Source: Ignelater luminosus
Lineage: Eukaryota; Arthropoda; Insecta; Coleoptera; Elateridae
DNA length: 64,000 nucleotides
Direction of reading: 5' to 3'
NCBI GenBank assembly: GCA_011009095.1
Contig: VTPC01008209.1
Span: 1-64,000, forward strand
Of the stretch, positions 45,501-59,216 are shown one piece after another. A program made the position numbers and the translations under genes. The notes under the pieces are model-generated. The model was not told the DNA's origin. It did no database searches and worked only from the letters and a program-made list of their open reading frames with translations. Every line of letters begins with the position of its first letter. Positions within the stretch are counted from its first letter, which is position 1.

Positions 45501-47380
45501 TTTAATTAACATTTCATTAGGTAAATATTTGTGATTGCTATCTGAGTTAAATATTAGCGCAATTATAGCATTATATGAAAGTCATTGACAGTAAAAAAAC
45601 ACACATACCTACGTTGAAGAAGTACTGACATAACAACCTACAAAAACAAAAGCAAAACTGGAAAAATTAAATGACAATAATAAAATTAAAAGAAGTACAA
45701 GCATATATTTATATGTTTTGGTGTTTTAAAAGAGCAGGTGAGAAATAGCAGAGATAGAAAAAGAGTCAAAAAAATAACTGGCTATGGTTTATTTACCAAT
45801 TGTGGGCGTAGCAAATATAATGCAATGATAGAAACAAATGGTGGGTACTTTAATACAGAAAATGAACAATAAGCTAAACTTGGTATTGATCCATTTTGAT
45901 AATTCGCTTTTCCGACGTATTTTGTATTCTTGGTTTTTTGAGCATATTTGGCGACTTACTTATTTCGTTCTATCGTAGTTTCCAGAGCAGTCTTGTTGAA
46001 TGTATTGTTATTTAAAGCTTAGGAATGGCCAGAAATTTCTTAACCGTCACTCTGTAATAGGTTTGAGTTATGCGTCGACCAAAACCAATGTTTAAGGTTG
46101 AGGCATATTAAAAGTAATTTATCTGACAAAAATACAATTTTAATAATATGGATTTTGCTGAAGACTACTATCAATTAAAATTGACTGAAAATTGAATTCG
46201 GTTTACAAAATGCTATAATTTATTCCTAGAATGGTCCGAGTCACTCTAGTCAAAAAGTGAACAACTTAATTTAAAATGAAGAAAAAACAGAGACTAAACA
46301 TTAAATCAACAAATATAGGTATACACATGAGTACCGCGAGGAAAGTGTAAGGGGATGCATTCAATTGGTTGCCTCCGGAAAAAGGTATAATCGAGAATAA
46401 ACAAATATTGGTTTGGTTGATATGGTTGTGGTTGGCATCAAACCAGGGTTACTAGAGAGTCATTACGAGAAACCTATATGTGTCAATGCGTAAGCTTACG
46501 TAAGTGGAAAAAATATTTTGCACTTCTCCCTGCACAAAGTCCTGCCAGCACCCATGGGTACAATAATAAAGTACGGCATGGTATATGATAAAACTTCCGA
46601 ATTCTAAAAAGCGTACACGTCCGGGAAAATGTGTACGTCTGTTCTAGAGCGAAAACAAAAACGAGAAACTTAAATTTCTGTACTACACCTGAGACCTGAC
46701 CTAACTAAACCTAATCTAATCTAACCTAGTATAGTTTTAACTTATATTATTAGCACTTTCTTACCAATCCCAAGCATAACATGACAGCCACTGTAACTTG
46801 AGTCAAGCGGTGTATCATAAATCAAACGTTAAAACGTCGTTTTTTTAATCTATGGCCTACCAGTGGTGGTCCATCAAATGGTCTCTGTGAGTGGTTGTGG
46901 AAATAATAACGTTTTCGTTTGTTTAAACAGGAAATACTACCAACGTTTTTATTTTAAATTCAACACTGAATATTTTTACATATTTTTGAAATTCAGAGTT
47001 CATAGGTTCCAATGCCTGCTCAATTTTTTATTTTAAATGATATTTGTAGATAGAGTCTCCAGAAACATGAATAAAATCATTCTCCTGTTTTACAATGCAT
47101 TAAAATCATTGCTCTATAATTAATATATGCACAGAAGTGTAATACAATGAGCCATTGTGCAACCGCTTACAAACAAAATATTTTAATAAATTCTCCATAA
47201 CAAAACTACAGCATTTGGAGTAATAATAGAGGAAACGTTTTGGTGTTAAAGAAAGTTAAAACAAATTATCTAATAGGGAACAAAACCAGGGGCGTACCTA
47301 AGTGGGGCGGGGGAGGGCGGTCCGTCTCGGGCCTCATCTTGTAGGAGGCCTCCAAATGGACCATCAATGATTATACAAAT
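39541..47380. other. Intergenic AT-rich DNA, no gene recognised
   Basis: About 7.8 kb. The longest open frames are under 90 codons and carry no family features. The only local structures seen are a short perfect hairpin at 43452-43476 (CCGGGTT / AACCCGG around an 11-base loop) and a CCTAA-rich run near 46700-46730. Just before the LINE, 47285-47360 is G-rich (GTGGGGCGGGGGAGGGCGG) and may be the end of an older element. Confidence 0.4.
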
Positions 47381-47776
47381 TATACAAAGAAGTAAAAATA
47401 GAAGAGGCATATAAATTGGTAAATAGAACATGTGTGGGAAAAACAGGAAGCAAGGAAGATCAAAACGAAATAATGCAAACAAAAAGAAACTGAGACTGAT
47501 TAGACATGAACAAGTATATATAAACAACGATCTAACAAAAGGAGAGATGCGTATATAAAGCGAAATCCGAAATAGAGCAAAAGAAGAAATAAGCAAGGGT
47601 AACCAAGTTGAAACCGGATACCAAAAAATTACTATATGGAAATGGAACAAAGACAAGCACATCCTAGAAGAAATTCCAAAAAACTATCAGAATACACCAC
47701 TATAAAGCCGACACAAAGAACAAAAACAGAGAAAGAGCTGGTAAAACCGGCAACGAACAAGGACAAATAATCGAAT

Positions 47777-48421
47777 ATGCTACAAAAAAACCAAGTAAAT
47801 ATAATAGGAGACAAATCTAAGTACTTTCTGGGCTGCTGGAACGTCCAAACAATGGCCGAAATAAGCAAAACCGAACAAATCTCAAAAGAAATGAGAAAAT
47901 ACAAGATTAAAATGACACTTGCAAATGGAAACCAAATACTCTACTCAGGATATAAAGATGAAACCGCAAAAAAAGAACGGAGAGAAGCTATTATAATAGA
48001 TAAATCAATTAAAAAAAGCTTACTGGAATGGGAAGATAAAAATGATAATATGGCACGGTTTAAAGGGAAATACAAAAATATAACTATTATAAACGTCTAT
48101 AACGCTACAAATGATAAAGACGATCAAACTAAAGATACCTTTTATGAGGAACTCCAAGCAAACTGGGAGATTATACAACGGAAACAACCAAGGAACATCA
48201 AATTATTAATGGGCGATCTAAATGTAAAAGTGGGCAAAGACAATGAAGATATCATGAGGAAACACGAAATGAGGAAAATTAACGAAAATGGCCGTAGACT
48301 AGAAGGCTTCTGCTTGACAAATAATTTACTTATTGCGAGTACCTTATTCAAACGCAACGACAATTACAAAGAACTTGGATATCACCTGGAGGTATCTATA
48401 GAAACCAAATTGACCATATAA
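47777..48421 (+). pseudogene. LINE endonuclease domain (EEP fold), internal deletion
   Basis: Starts with the family opening FLGCWNVQTMAE and EQISKEMRKYKI, then skips the segment that normally holds the first catalytic Glu (..SEVRW..) and resumes LANGNQILYSGYKDE. Later blocks are NITIINVYNATNDKDDQTKD and LLMGDLNVKVGKDN, which contains the GDxN catalytic pair. The frame breaks at about 48420; the last block, RGADVGTDHQLLTAKI at 48463 onward with its His, continues in another frame. The missing Glu makes it inactive. Confidence 0.75.
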
Positions 48422-49139
48422 TGATTGAAAGAACATGAAGAAATTCCCTACAAGATACAAGAGTGATGAGGGGTGCAGATGTAGGAACAGACCATCAACT
48501 TCTTACAGCCAAAATAAAAATAAACTTGAAGAGCAACAACATCCTACCGGTATGCACAAAACTTAATGTTGCTAAATTAAAAGAAAATAAAAAATACTGG
48601 GGGAGCATAAGAAGAACATGCAAAAGATCATCGGAGAAATTAACCCACTTAGAAACCTTTTGGTGGAGAACATTTGGCGACATTTCAAAGAGGCAGTAGA
48701 GAAAAGCGCAAAAGAAACAATTGGACACAAAATCGGAAAACAAAAACCATGGATAACAAACGCTACATTGACATCGAAGAGAGGAGAAGAATATAAAGGA
48801 AATGGTTGAATACAGAAGACGAAACAAGAAAAAACCAAATCCATAGAGAATATTGGAATAAAAACAGTGAAGTGAAAAAGAGGGCAAGAAAAGACAAGAA
48901 AAACTACCTCGAAAACCCTTTAGAAGAAGCAGAGAAAGCAGCCCAAAGAAGAGATATAAAATACCTATACGAAATAACAAACGAAGTTACGGGGAAAAGA
49001 ACAAGCCAATTAATAGAATACAAGGAGCAAACGGAGAAATACTCAAAAGCGAAGGCAACATCATAAAAAGATCGACAGAATACTTTGCTGAAATATAGAA
49101 GAAGAAAGAAACAAGTATAGTTGAACTAGAGAAATTACA

Positions 49140-50085
49140 ATGAAGGAAATCCAGGAAGCAATTAACAGTATGAAGAATGGTAAAAGCGCAGGCATGGATG
49201 ATATCCCCATAGAACTTATTAAAGCAGACAAGGAAAGATCTACAGAAATACTACACATCCTCATGAACAAAATCTGGAATACGGGAACAATACCAGAGGA
49301 TTAGTCGCAAGGAATAATTATAAAAATTCCAAAAGAAGGAGACCTCACACGATGCGAAAGCTCGAGACCAATAACCCTTCTATGCATGGCTAGTAAAGTA
49401 TTGTGTAAAATATTATTAAACAGAATGAAAACTGGGGTAGACCATAGACTAAAGGAAAACCAGGCAGATTTTGAGCAAGGCACTCGTGCGTAGATCAAAT
49501 ATGCACATTGAGGATAATACTCCTACAAACCAAAGAAATGAGGGAAAGCATCTGCATCAACTTTATAGATTTCGAGAAGGCATTTGACTCAGTAACGAGG
49601 AAGAACACGTGAAAAATTCTAAATGCATATAGACTACCAAAGTAAAAAAAATTTAAAAAATGATAAAAATTATGTATGAAAACTTTTCAGCAAAAGTAGA
49701 ACATCCAGGGAAATTGTCCGAAAAAATTATGATTAACACGGGAGTTAAACAAGGGTGCGTCTTATCGCCAACTCTATTCCTAATCATCATAGGCTGGGTG
49801 ATGGAGAATACAAGAAATAATATATCCGGAATAAATTGGGGTGCATTTAACAAACTTGAGGACCTTGAGTTTGCGGACGACATATGCCTAATAACTAGAA
49901 AAAAAAACCAGATGCAAAGAAAAACAATGAAACTCAAAGAAGTAGCAGGGCAAGTTGGTCTTAAAATAAATGAGAAGCAGACAAAGATGCTAAGAGACGG
50001 AGAAGAGGATGGAAGAAGTATAAGCATAGAGCATAAAAAAATTAAAGAGGTTGAAGAATTCTGCTACTTAAGGTTCTGGTAGATA
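49140..50085 (+). pseudogene. LINE reverse transcriptase, broken
   Basis: Blocks seen in order: KEIQEAINSMKNGKSAGMDD, PIELIKADKE, IPKEGDLTRCESSRPITLLC, INFIDFEKAFDSV (first catalytic Asp), NTGVKQGCVLSPTLFLIII and LEFADDICLITRKKNQ with the FADD catalytic motif. There are stops near 49302 and 49492 and frame changes at about 49540 and 49610. The catalytic residues survive although the frame does not. Confidence 0.8.
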
Positions 50086-50106
50086 TCAAACGAAGAAAGA
50101 ATAGAG

Positions 50107-50313
50107 ATGACAATTAGACACAGAAAATGGGAGTGGATCGGGCATATAATAAGGAAACCACACAACAACTTAACTAGACAGGCACTAGATTTCAACGTAG
50201 TAGGAAAACAAAAGAAAGGTAGACCACACGATACCTGGAAAAGAAACCGTTCCTGGGAAATACAGCAACTAAACATGTCATGGGGAGAGATAAAATATAC
50301 AGCTCAAAATTGA
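50107..50313 (+). pseudogene. LINE C-terminal domain
   Basis: TIRHRKWEWIGHIIRKPHNN, then KQKKGRPHDTWKR and a tail similar to the conserved region that follows the reverse transcriptase in RTE-like insect LINEs. In those elements the region ends with a tryptophan-rich segment close to the 3' end, as it does here. Separated from the RT frame by a stop at 50080. Confidence 0.7.
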
Positions 50314-50475
50314 GAAAAGTAGAAGGAATTAGCCAAAAATATACGCAGAACGGACTGCAACCAACATGAGTAGAGATTGTTGCTCTACCTTCTACCATAG
50401 GCAAATGGAACAGCCTCGGGGTGCCCTTTGCTCCTTATGGAGCTACAGGTGGAAGAGAAAGAGAGAGAGATAATC

Positions 50476-53400
50476 ATACAAATCCGTAAATCTAAACTTA
50501 AATTTACTGCATTTAATAAAACTCAAGTTATAATAGGTTGACTCCCTATGCTTGGGCCTATTTTAGCAACGAAGGTCTTTCAGTGAAATATTATTTATAT
50601 TATAAAAAACTGTTTTTTTTGTAATTTTAAAACACTGGTGGATGTGTGATCGCAGACACGCAAGCACGTTTGTGTGAAGCTTAAATACGGGGCCTCCAAA
50701 AAATCCTGCCCCCGGCCTTATTTGGTGTAGGTAAACCACTAAACAAAACCCACCAAGGCATACATTGTGATACTTCAAAAATCGGGGGCATGTTCCAAAG
50801 ATGTAAAGATATACGGGGTGTACTGTTGGTGCTTTTGATTTAAGTCGAAAGGATATCCTGATTCTGCAATTAGTTTATGTAGAAGAAAATGACTAATTTT
50901 ACATTACCAAAAATTAAATCTACCACTATTAGCGATGTTAAAATTTGGGGCTGAAAGTTCTTGAACACTCTGAATGCTGGTTCATAAAGCCGAAATCTTC
51001 AAAGACGGACAATCGATAGCACATTTTAGTACATGCATTTATGCATAGGTAATAAAAAAATTGAAACAAAGCTCGAGCATCAGAGTTTGTTCTTCATTTC
51101 AAGAGCGTAGTTACTTATAGTATAGTAATGCGCATTGTAAATGTTGTAAAAACCTCTTAAATGTCCATTTTCTGGTCAATTGCTGAGCGATGATTTCGTC
51201 TGCTTGGCTTTTTACCTCATTCATACTGCCAAACGGTTTCATTTCAAAAATCTTTCCAAGTAATGTACTTGTGAACTTTCTGTTTTGTTTGGCCAACTTC
51301 GAGGACAAACATCAAGTTAAGTAGTTTTTGAAGAATGCCAGAATCCCACATTAGTTGCGAGAACGAATACAGACTAGATATTTTGTCCAAGATGGTAGAA
51401 GAAAAGTCACCAAATCAGCATTCACCTGATTCACTGCTGAGATTCTGCTGTTGAGTTTGGGTTGAAATGGGCAGTTTTTTTGTTAAAATTAGAAAAAATG
51501 TTATCAAACAACACAGATATCAACAGCTTCTTATTGTTTTTCTTTGCCAAAATTTCCTAGAGATGGAAGTAAAGACTGTTAAGCAATCAATGTTGCATCA
51601 TGTGATTGTTTTGTACCTACGACTAAGAAAGTTATACTTTATATGGGTTTTTCTAACTATTCTCCTAACAATGGGTCCAAAAGTCAATTATCTTCAAGAA
51701 TAAAAGTGAACACTATACTTGTTGCTTATTTTCTCTTTTACTCTCTCAAACAATTCTCGAATGTAGTCATCCAGCTACAAAATGTTTAAAACTTCGAATG
51801 ATTAAATTTACTTAGCATAATCTCAAACAGGATGACAGTCGTGAAAATGGCAACAGTTTTCAAGCCAAAAAAAGTTGACCATTTGTACCAATTAGCTAAC
51901 AATATTCCCAGATAAGACGTAATCGAATTGCAAAAGAGGTTCGGTTCTATCTGTTCATTACCTGGTTGTAGGTTCCAAATTCACACAGCTCAAAACCAAG
52001 TACTGATAAGCAAAATGCTAAATTTGCACTTGACCATTAATCTTCAAATTTTATTTGATTCAGTGAGAGTACTTAATAAATCGACGTCTTTCTGGATTAA
52101 ACCGTGTTATTGTTGAATTATAATATGTACTCAACGTTTCGCTCATTTTCAGAAGGAGTTTCTTCAGGACATTAAAGAAGAGTACGTTAATCTGACGTGT
52201 CAACATCCTAGAGGCAAAACTCTTCTTTTTCCATAATATATTTATTATATAACACTTTTGCTAACCTTTCTCATTAGAGCCGATGCTAGGCGTTTGAGGC
52301 TTCATAAATCAGCAGCGGAAAATTGGTCTTAGTTAATATACATAAGAAAGTAACCTACAACTTTCTTTCTATGAAAAAAAGGCAACATTAAAGAAAAAGC
52401 TTTTCAGTGAAACACGTGGTCAAAAAACATGGGCTATAGTTTGTAGTTTGGAATTCAAAAGTCAAGAAACACATTTTACTGCTTTGTTATTATTAGGGAA
52501 TCTTTACATTCTTACACTCATTTTCACCAAAATACTGCAACAACATTATCAAACTTGATGTACTCGCAAGTTCAGCTATATATTATAAGAAACTATAACT
52601 TTACCTTAAAATAAACAATCCTTGAATTGTGATGAAGTTTTGTGTTATGTTATTATAATTTGTAAGTCTAGGTTTGTATAATTCGATGTTGAACGAAACT
52701 TCTTAAAATTTTGTGTTTATAAGAGGCAAAAAAAGAATATGAAAGATGGAGGTATAACGAGCGAATTCAACATATTCGTTATCATGAACTAAAATGACAA
52801 GTGCAGGTAGGTGCTGGCCCAATACATTTGCACTCAAGCTGATTGTTCGTCTACGTTTAAAAGTGCAGTTTGTGTCATTCTTAAAATCGCCCTTCCCAGT
52901 TTTTATTTCTTAATAAAAATTAAAAATTTGATAACATATAGTAGGCTACTTTTTTAAAAATTTTATTTTTATCTTTCTACAGAAAAATCACTCTTATCAA
53001 TCTTTCATTTCTATTTCCATCAAATCGATGTTTTCAATCAAATAAGTTCAATCACAGCTTACTCTAACGCTGACTCCAATTCGGTGTTTTTTTCAATCAT
53101 TTATCGTATTTAGTATTAAGTACAGAGATAAGTATAAAAATTAGTTATTAGCTTTAAAATGTAGGTTTGAGTTTAGAAAATAAAATAAACACAAAAAAAT
53201 CTGGCAAAATAACGAAATGTCGTAACGTTCATTTTTTTATTATGCTTATTAGTTATTACATTTAATTAAAACAAATTTAATAAACATTTTTTATAAGTGA
53301 TTGGTGATGACATTTAACTAATAACCGATTGCGAGTTAAAATTAGCTATTGATTACTGTTTCCTTTCTAATGCTGACTTCTAAACTTACTCCATTAATTT

Positions 53401-56400
53401 TATTAGAGATTAAAAGTAATTTAGAGAAGCACTAAAAACTTGATATAGAATAAAAAATTAAATTAACATTTGAATCATAAAACATAAACACCCTACGATA
53501 CCTCCAATTATCGAGCATTGTTTATAAGTGGTGGCTTAGAAAACAAAATAAATCGATCGATATCCAAATATTAAATAACTGGAGTTGACCTTACTAAGAA
53601 GTTAAAAATAAAGTAAAAGGGAAATTCAACAGGTAAGTCTTATCTGCGTTATCAGAGGTTTAAAGGTGTGTTTGGTGATTGATAACAGCATTAACAAAAC
53701 CCACCCAAGTTGACAACGACGGACCGTATAATAAGAAAACGAAAATAAAAAGAGGTGTTATCTGCGCCACTAAATAAAGTTGTTTCACCAGGCTCGTTTT
53801 ATTGAGAGACGAACAGGCTGCAACTCTTTTTTGTCTTTATTACTTTAAAAGGAACCAATATTAACTGCTGTTTAACATCCGGCCAGGAAATCGGTTATTG
53901 ATGAACAAATAAAATGCCATTGCGATAAGTATACAATTGTATTTGAAAGTTAAAAGGATATGGAAGTGTGAAAATTATAAATATTTGAAGTAAAAATCGT
54001 TATTTTATGATCCGGATGTTCTTGATCTTAACTTTTATTGACGGTAACGAAAAAAATGGTTTATGCTCTTTAATTTGCAACGTTTTCCAACAATTATTTA
54101 GATTATGGTTTGTATAATAATAATATGTGGGTGTTGTATAGGTCGATGATGTGGGAACATTAATGATTACACACCCTACACCACTACGATGCCCATAATA
54201 GCAATTTACGTTTAATTTCTTTATATACAAAACACTTCTATTACAAGAAAAGGAGTTTTATAATCTCAAATTAAGCATAGCTAATCTAGAATCTTCTGAT
54301 ACACCTATATAATAATAATAAGATCCTAGTAGGCAGTGCTTGAATAAAACACGCCTCGATGTGTCTGCTGGATTGGCCGCGAACCGCGAGGAGAATTGAA
54401 CATTCTTGATCAGATTGTTGGGAAATATTTCACAGGCTCCTTTGATGTTCACCTAACTCACGGAGCCCGTCATTACTGTAACGACTAAGAAGGCCGCAAT
54501 TGTGTTTTTTTCTTTTTTCTTTTTTGTTGGTCGTCCAGAATTCTCCTGTGTGCTTGCTTACCATGGGGGCCCCATCATTGTTGGTTGTTGTCTCGCGAAC
54601 ACAAAACGGACTTTGATGTCACTCTGACAACTGTAGAATTATTGTTTTTGGGGTCTGCATGTTGCTGACTTTTTTCTTTTGTTTTTTTTCCTTTTAAGTC
54701 GTGGTTTTAAATGGCCGGTATTGTTTTCTTTTTATTTTTGGAGAGGCGGAATAAACTTATAATCAGACGCAACCAAGTTTTTGCTAGCTAACTTATATAA
54801 CTTGTTTTTTGGTCTTTAAGTAATATTAAAAACTTCAACAATTTCATTTTATTTAATAAATCCTGAGACAAATGTGATGGGTTATTTTATTTGTTTGTTA
54901 GAAGATTTGGTAATTTTAAGTGCTTGTACGTCCATGAACTTGGTTTAAATGTAAAAATGTCAAGTTTTAATTTAATAAGGTTTCAAATTAGGAAACATCA
55001 AAAAATTATGAATAAGGAACATGAGGAAATTAGCATAAGGACGTAATTAAGTGTATTATTTAAAAGAAGTTTCAGAAAAAAAATTGTGATCTATCGAATT
55101 TATTGAAGACACCAATTTGGAATTTGCAGTTAAAAATTATTTAAGAATTTTTAAATTATTCTGTAAGTTTATGTCTTTTAAATGTCTCCATAAATTTCTA
55201 CGTGACACATTACAATTTGTCTAAATGTACGAACAATGTTTTTTGGTGTTTACAAATAATAAAATGACATATTGCTGACATTCCTGTCTGTGTTACAAGT
55301 TTCGAAATTCTTAATTACTGTTGTAATTACTTAAGGTAAATAAAGAGTATTTGAAGAGAATAAAGTAATAAATAATACTTTAATAGGTGTTTAAAGGATT
55401 ATTTTGACGTCACTTAGATTTTTCAAAACAACCAATCTAAGAAAAACAGCTGCCTAAGTAGGCAGAAAGAATTCTTCTTGACGTGTTATATAAATATACG
55501 AATTCTTCAGAAGAGATTATAGATTTAACTTTTGACATGATGGAGGATCTCATCACAATAACAAACAATTCTAAGATTCTAACAATACTGTTTGTACCTT
55601 GAAATTGTTATTTTTTACTTTATTATATGTTAGGACGAATCTTGTTACTATCTCTCCTTTGAAAAGCTGGTTTGTAGATAATTTACGATTGAACCGATGT
55701 CCTGGCAATTACGGGCTGAAAATCTATAGTAGCAAAGTATTTGTCACAATTAAATATTCGTTTAAATCTAAGTAAGCCATAAAATAATTTAGTTATCATG
55801 TAAAGAAATTCCTCTCTTAGAATAATGAGTGTCATCATACTCAATATGCCATGTTCTCGAATTCTTTAACGATTGACTTTCTACATTTATTCAGTCTGCT
55901 AAATAGACAAATTAGGTGTTTATCAATGTTTAAATTGCAAAAGCAATGAAAAGCTTAATTTAATCATAAACACTCATTTTTGATACTTACAGATTTTATT
56001 ACACGTTGTAGTGAATAATAAAACATTTCTATTGAACTCTTATAGAAACAATACTCAGCAAGACTTTTAAATGTTTCAGATTTCTTCTTTTTGGTAATGG
56101 CTGAATTATGTAAATAATAACAGTAACTTAATTGCTTAAAAATATATAAATCTTTATATTAATAGATTTTCAAAGTTTAGCACCAGACCTAAGTAGTATA
56201 CTAGCTCTCCTCTTCCACTTAACCTGTAAAAAAACTAGAAAGAAACTTAGCGGATTTGTATACAAAGTATCATTAGTAGATACCAAAGGTTTCCAAAGAA
56301 TCTGATAAGAGCAACAACTATTGCTAATCAGGAAAGGCAGTACAACTGGTGCACCACGAGTTTCAATTTTCTTTTCAGTGTGTCTTCATTATTTATAGGG

Positions 56401-57980
56401 TTTTCTGTATTAGACTTGCAAGGTTTCAATTTTCTTCATATCTCAATTAAACTAGAATCTTACTTAGTCGAATGCAGTTCAATCTCCAATAGGGATATTT
56501 AACATGTCAGATGTCGTATGTTAACCACAACTGAAAATTGGATCTGCTTATTGTTTATTTATGGTTCAATGCAACTGATCTGTGATTGATGGTTATAAAA
56601 CCTGAAAAACACATTTAATTTATAAAGGGTGGCTTAACAATTGCGGAACATACATTTCTTGTCTTATCTTCTCTACTGGTACATTGACATGGTAATAGAG
56701 TTACCATTTCTCTAATAAGCTTGGTCGTTATAATGACGTGTGTTTTTACTGAGTTACTTAGTAAAATAAAAGATTACCTATAAATCTGTTTAGAGTCTTT
56801 TACAAACGAAACTGCCTGTTCCGCCTTTACTGAGACCCATTGTATATACGTCTGTAGTTTGCATGGTGCATTCTTGATTTTCCTCTTCTTTTTGTAATTT
56901 TTGGATTTAAGAAAAAAATTAAAATGGATAGTTATATTGTGCACTAGAAACCGAGACAATTCTGGTATATAGGATTGAACGCCATACCAGCTCACAAGTT
57001 TGGGTCAATCTAACCAGTGGCTCTGAAAAAAATCAAGTAATCAACAATCAGCCTTCGAACAGTACCGACAACTTCCTTCTACATCATTTGCCATGATCAA
57101 ACTACTATGGCTATAAGCAACATTTTTCTGACGCCTGAAAAGCAAAAAATACTAAAATCTTTATATTTTAAAGAAAATGCAAGAGAAAAAAAGAAGTTTT
57201 TTATTTGAATTCTATTTATTCCAATTTCGGAGCTAATCGGGTAATTCTCACTTTTGAATTATTTCAGGTAAAAAATCAAAAATGTTATGTTTTTGAATAA
57301 TATTATTTAAAACGTAACAAGTCGGGAAGTGATACTTTACCAGACAAGTACTGTGAAGACACTTCCCTGACATGATATGTACAAAATTTCTTCTACAATT
57401 TTCAATTAAAAAGATAAATGTCTAAAGTAGAAACATTTAAAAAACAAAATTCAATGGAAATATCTTGTTATCTCAGCTTTGTTATTTTGTTCTTGGTAAA
57501 ATTAGTCAGGGAAGAATTTGCCTGTCTAAACAGATAAAGTGACGGTTTCCTGATGTCTTTGAGTCAGTAAAGTTGTCACTATAGTGATAGTTGCAGAGAA
57601 AGTCCTATTGCATAAATTAAAAGCCAAATGTACCATGAATTACTGATTAATCAATTAATTAAGTCAAGTAGCTTAATGTTTTTTTTTAATTACTTGACTT
57701 AACATATATACTGTTACTTTACTTACTTCTATGCCAAACGGGGCTTGCGTTTCTTGTACATTGGCTTTTGGTCTATTTCTACCACACAGTCTTTAAAATT
57801 CCTTTTTAGACAAATATTTCTATGCATATCAATAAACTGAGCAAAAACGGATCTCGAAAGTTGATAATCGTTTGAATAATACAGAAACTGTTCCAATTAT
57901 ATATTCTGGACAAATATCTAAGAGAAAAAAACTTTGTATCTTACGAGAAAAACACCAACTAGTAGTAGGTATGCATAAAC
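50476..57980. other. Intergenic DNA, no gene recognised
   Basis: About 7.5 kb, AT-rich. A minus-strand open frame at 51308-51111 (MSSKLAKQNRKFTSTLLGKI..) looks protein-like but I cannot assign it. At 52125-52180, AACGTTTCGCTC..CTTCTTCAGGAC (either strand) recalls the CTGAAG..GCGAAACGTT signature near the ends of Penelope-like elements. A stretch of mixed composition at 54380-54700 includes GGGGGCCCC and may be regulatory. A hairpin at 57660-57710 (AAGTCAAGTAGCTTAA / TTAATTACTTGACTT) is also present. Confidence 0.35.
53640..53763. promoter_or_regulatory. Cluster of GATA-type motifs
   Basis: TTATCTGCG at 53640-53648 and again at 53758-53766, TTATCA at 53649-53654 and TGATAA at 53680-53685: four GATA-factor-like sites in about 125 bp, two of them as an identical 9-mer. 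In such AT-rich DNA single sites are common, so only the clustering and the repeated 9-mer are suggestive. No neighbouring gene is known. Confidence 0.25.
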
Positions 57981-58170
57981 TTACATTCCGTAGCTACTGG
58001 ATAGACCAATGCTGTTTCAGTCCCATACCATCCATACTATACACGCATTCTATCAACTTCAACTGACAGTCATTTTACAATTCTACAAACGATCTTAATA
58101 TTCATAACTATAGAAATATCTCTCAAAGATGTTGCGCAATATATAACATTACAAATTAGATAGGCATACT
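57981..58170. repeat. Direct repeat, copy 1 (190 bp)
   Basis: Begins TTACATTCCGTAGCTACTGG and ends ACAAATTAGATAGGCATACT. It is repeated in the same orientation at 58733-58922 with four substitutions in 190 bases and no indel, about 98% identity. No terminal inverted repeats, and no coding content. Confidence 0.9.
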
Positions 58171-58732
58171 ATCATTACTACATTATCATAGGCATTTCAT
58201 TCATTAACAACTATCTAACTGTTCTGAAATTCTAACAAATTTATGCAACAATCTTTTAGGACTAGGTTACTAATCCAAATCGACTTGACAATCTATAAGA
58301 AGTAACTGACTTAAAACTTCATTACAAAAGTTAAAAATCTAATCTTTTAATAATTCTAAGTAGAGTCTATAAAGATTTCTGAAAACATTGTGTTTTGCAA
58401 ATGAAACTGTATCCTGATAGAAGAAGAAAAATTACTTTCAATATCAAAATTATACAAAACAACGCCAAGTTGGTAACTTTAAGTAATCTTCTTTGTTTTT
58501 CATATTATATCTTTATGTCTATAGTTTCAGTAAAACAAGGCCTCTTGCAATGTATGTGTATAATCTATTATTTCTATTATTTAAAAAAAAGATTCCGGTA
58601 ACTCGGGTTTTTATTTCCAAAAAATGAGTCCCAGCAGCCAGGATTTGCATTTTTGTAAAATAGGTTTCGGTAACTCGAAATAAGTAGTGCATACCGACGT
58701 GAAAATCCGGAATATTTTAATTACGACTTTAT

Positions 58733-58922
58733 TTACATTCCGTAGCTACTGGATAGACCAATGCTGTTTCAGTCCCATACCATCCATACTATACATGCAC
58801 TCTATCAACTTCAACTGACAGTCATTTTACAATTCTACAAACGATTTTAATATTCATAACTATAGAAATATCCCTCAAAGATGTTGCGCAATATATAACA
58901 TTACAAATTAGATAGGCATACT
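58733..58922. repeat. Direct repeat, copy 2 (190 bp)
   Basis: Second copy of the unit at 57981, 562 bp downstream. The spacer contains two TCGGTAACTCG-type segments near 58592 and 58667, so the region may have gone through more than one local duplication. The outer flanks of the two copies are unrelated. Confidence 0.9.
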
Positions 58923-59216
58923 TTAACTATTTGTATTTTTACTTAAGAAAAATAAGTAAATGCATAAAAAACAAAGTTTATCTACCTAAACAGTGTTCAT
59001 GGAGTTATCTATTATTCATATATATTGTCTGAAACCGACTTTTAATATGATAACAGTTTACGGAACTTTACAAGTTAACAACTTTGTTGTCAATATACCT
59101 TCATGACAGGTTCCATGTATACAAATATCTTCTTTTTCTGTTTTTCTTTAAAAAAAGATAAATTGAAGCTAAAGTATTCAAATTTTCATAATGATTTTGT
59201 AACAATTAATTTTCAA

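Larger units (their letters stand above)
47385..50475 (+). mobile_element. Degenerate RTE-like LINE retrotransposon
   Basis: A purine-rich sense strand carries, in order, an endonuclease/exonuclease/phosphatase nuclease (47777-48540), a reverse transcriptase (about 49140-50085) and a C-terminal domain (50107-50313). It ends near a short GAGAGA run at 50455-50475. Several stops and frameshifts break it into at least five frames. The endonuclease and C-terminal tail match the type often annotated as craniofacial-development-protein-2-like in insects, which is the LINE nuclease. Clade assignment (RTE-like) is my best reading; the 5' boundary is approximate. Confidence 0.75.

Noticed and set aside
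46690-46735. CCTAA-like run, possible telomere-type repeat
   Set aside because: Units are irregular (CCTAACTAAACCTAATCTAAT) and too few; short CCTAAC-rich stretches are common in insect MITEs.
47270-49066. Several 60-160-codon minus-strand frames
   Set aside because: They are antisense shadows of the purine-rich LINE; their Phe/Leu/Ser-rich translations come from the complement of an A-rich strand.
47283-50740. Idea that the LINE is inserted in an older hAT-type element, because CAGGGGCGTACC and GGCCCC-type sequences lie on its two sides
   Set aside because: The two sides do not form convincing terminal repeats and no 8-bp duplication was found.
51111-51308. 66-codon minus-strand frame that looks protein-like
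   Set aside because: No recognisable family, no flanking exons and no splice sites supporting it; left unassigned.
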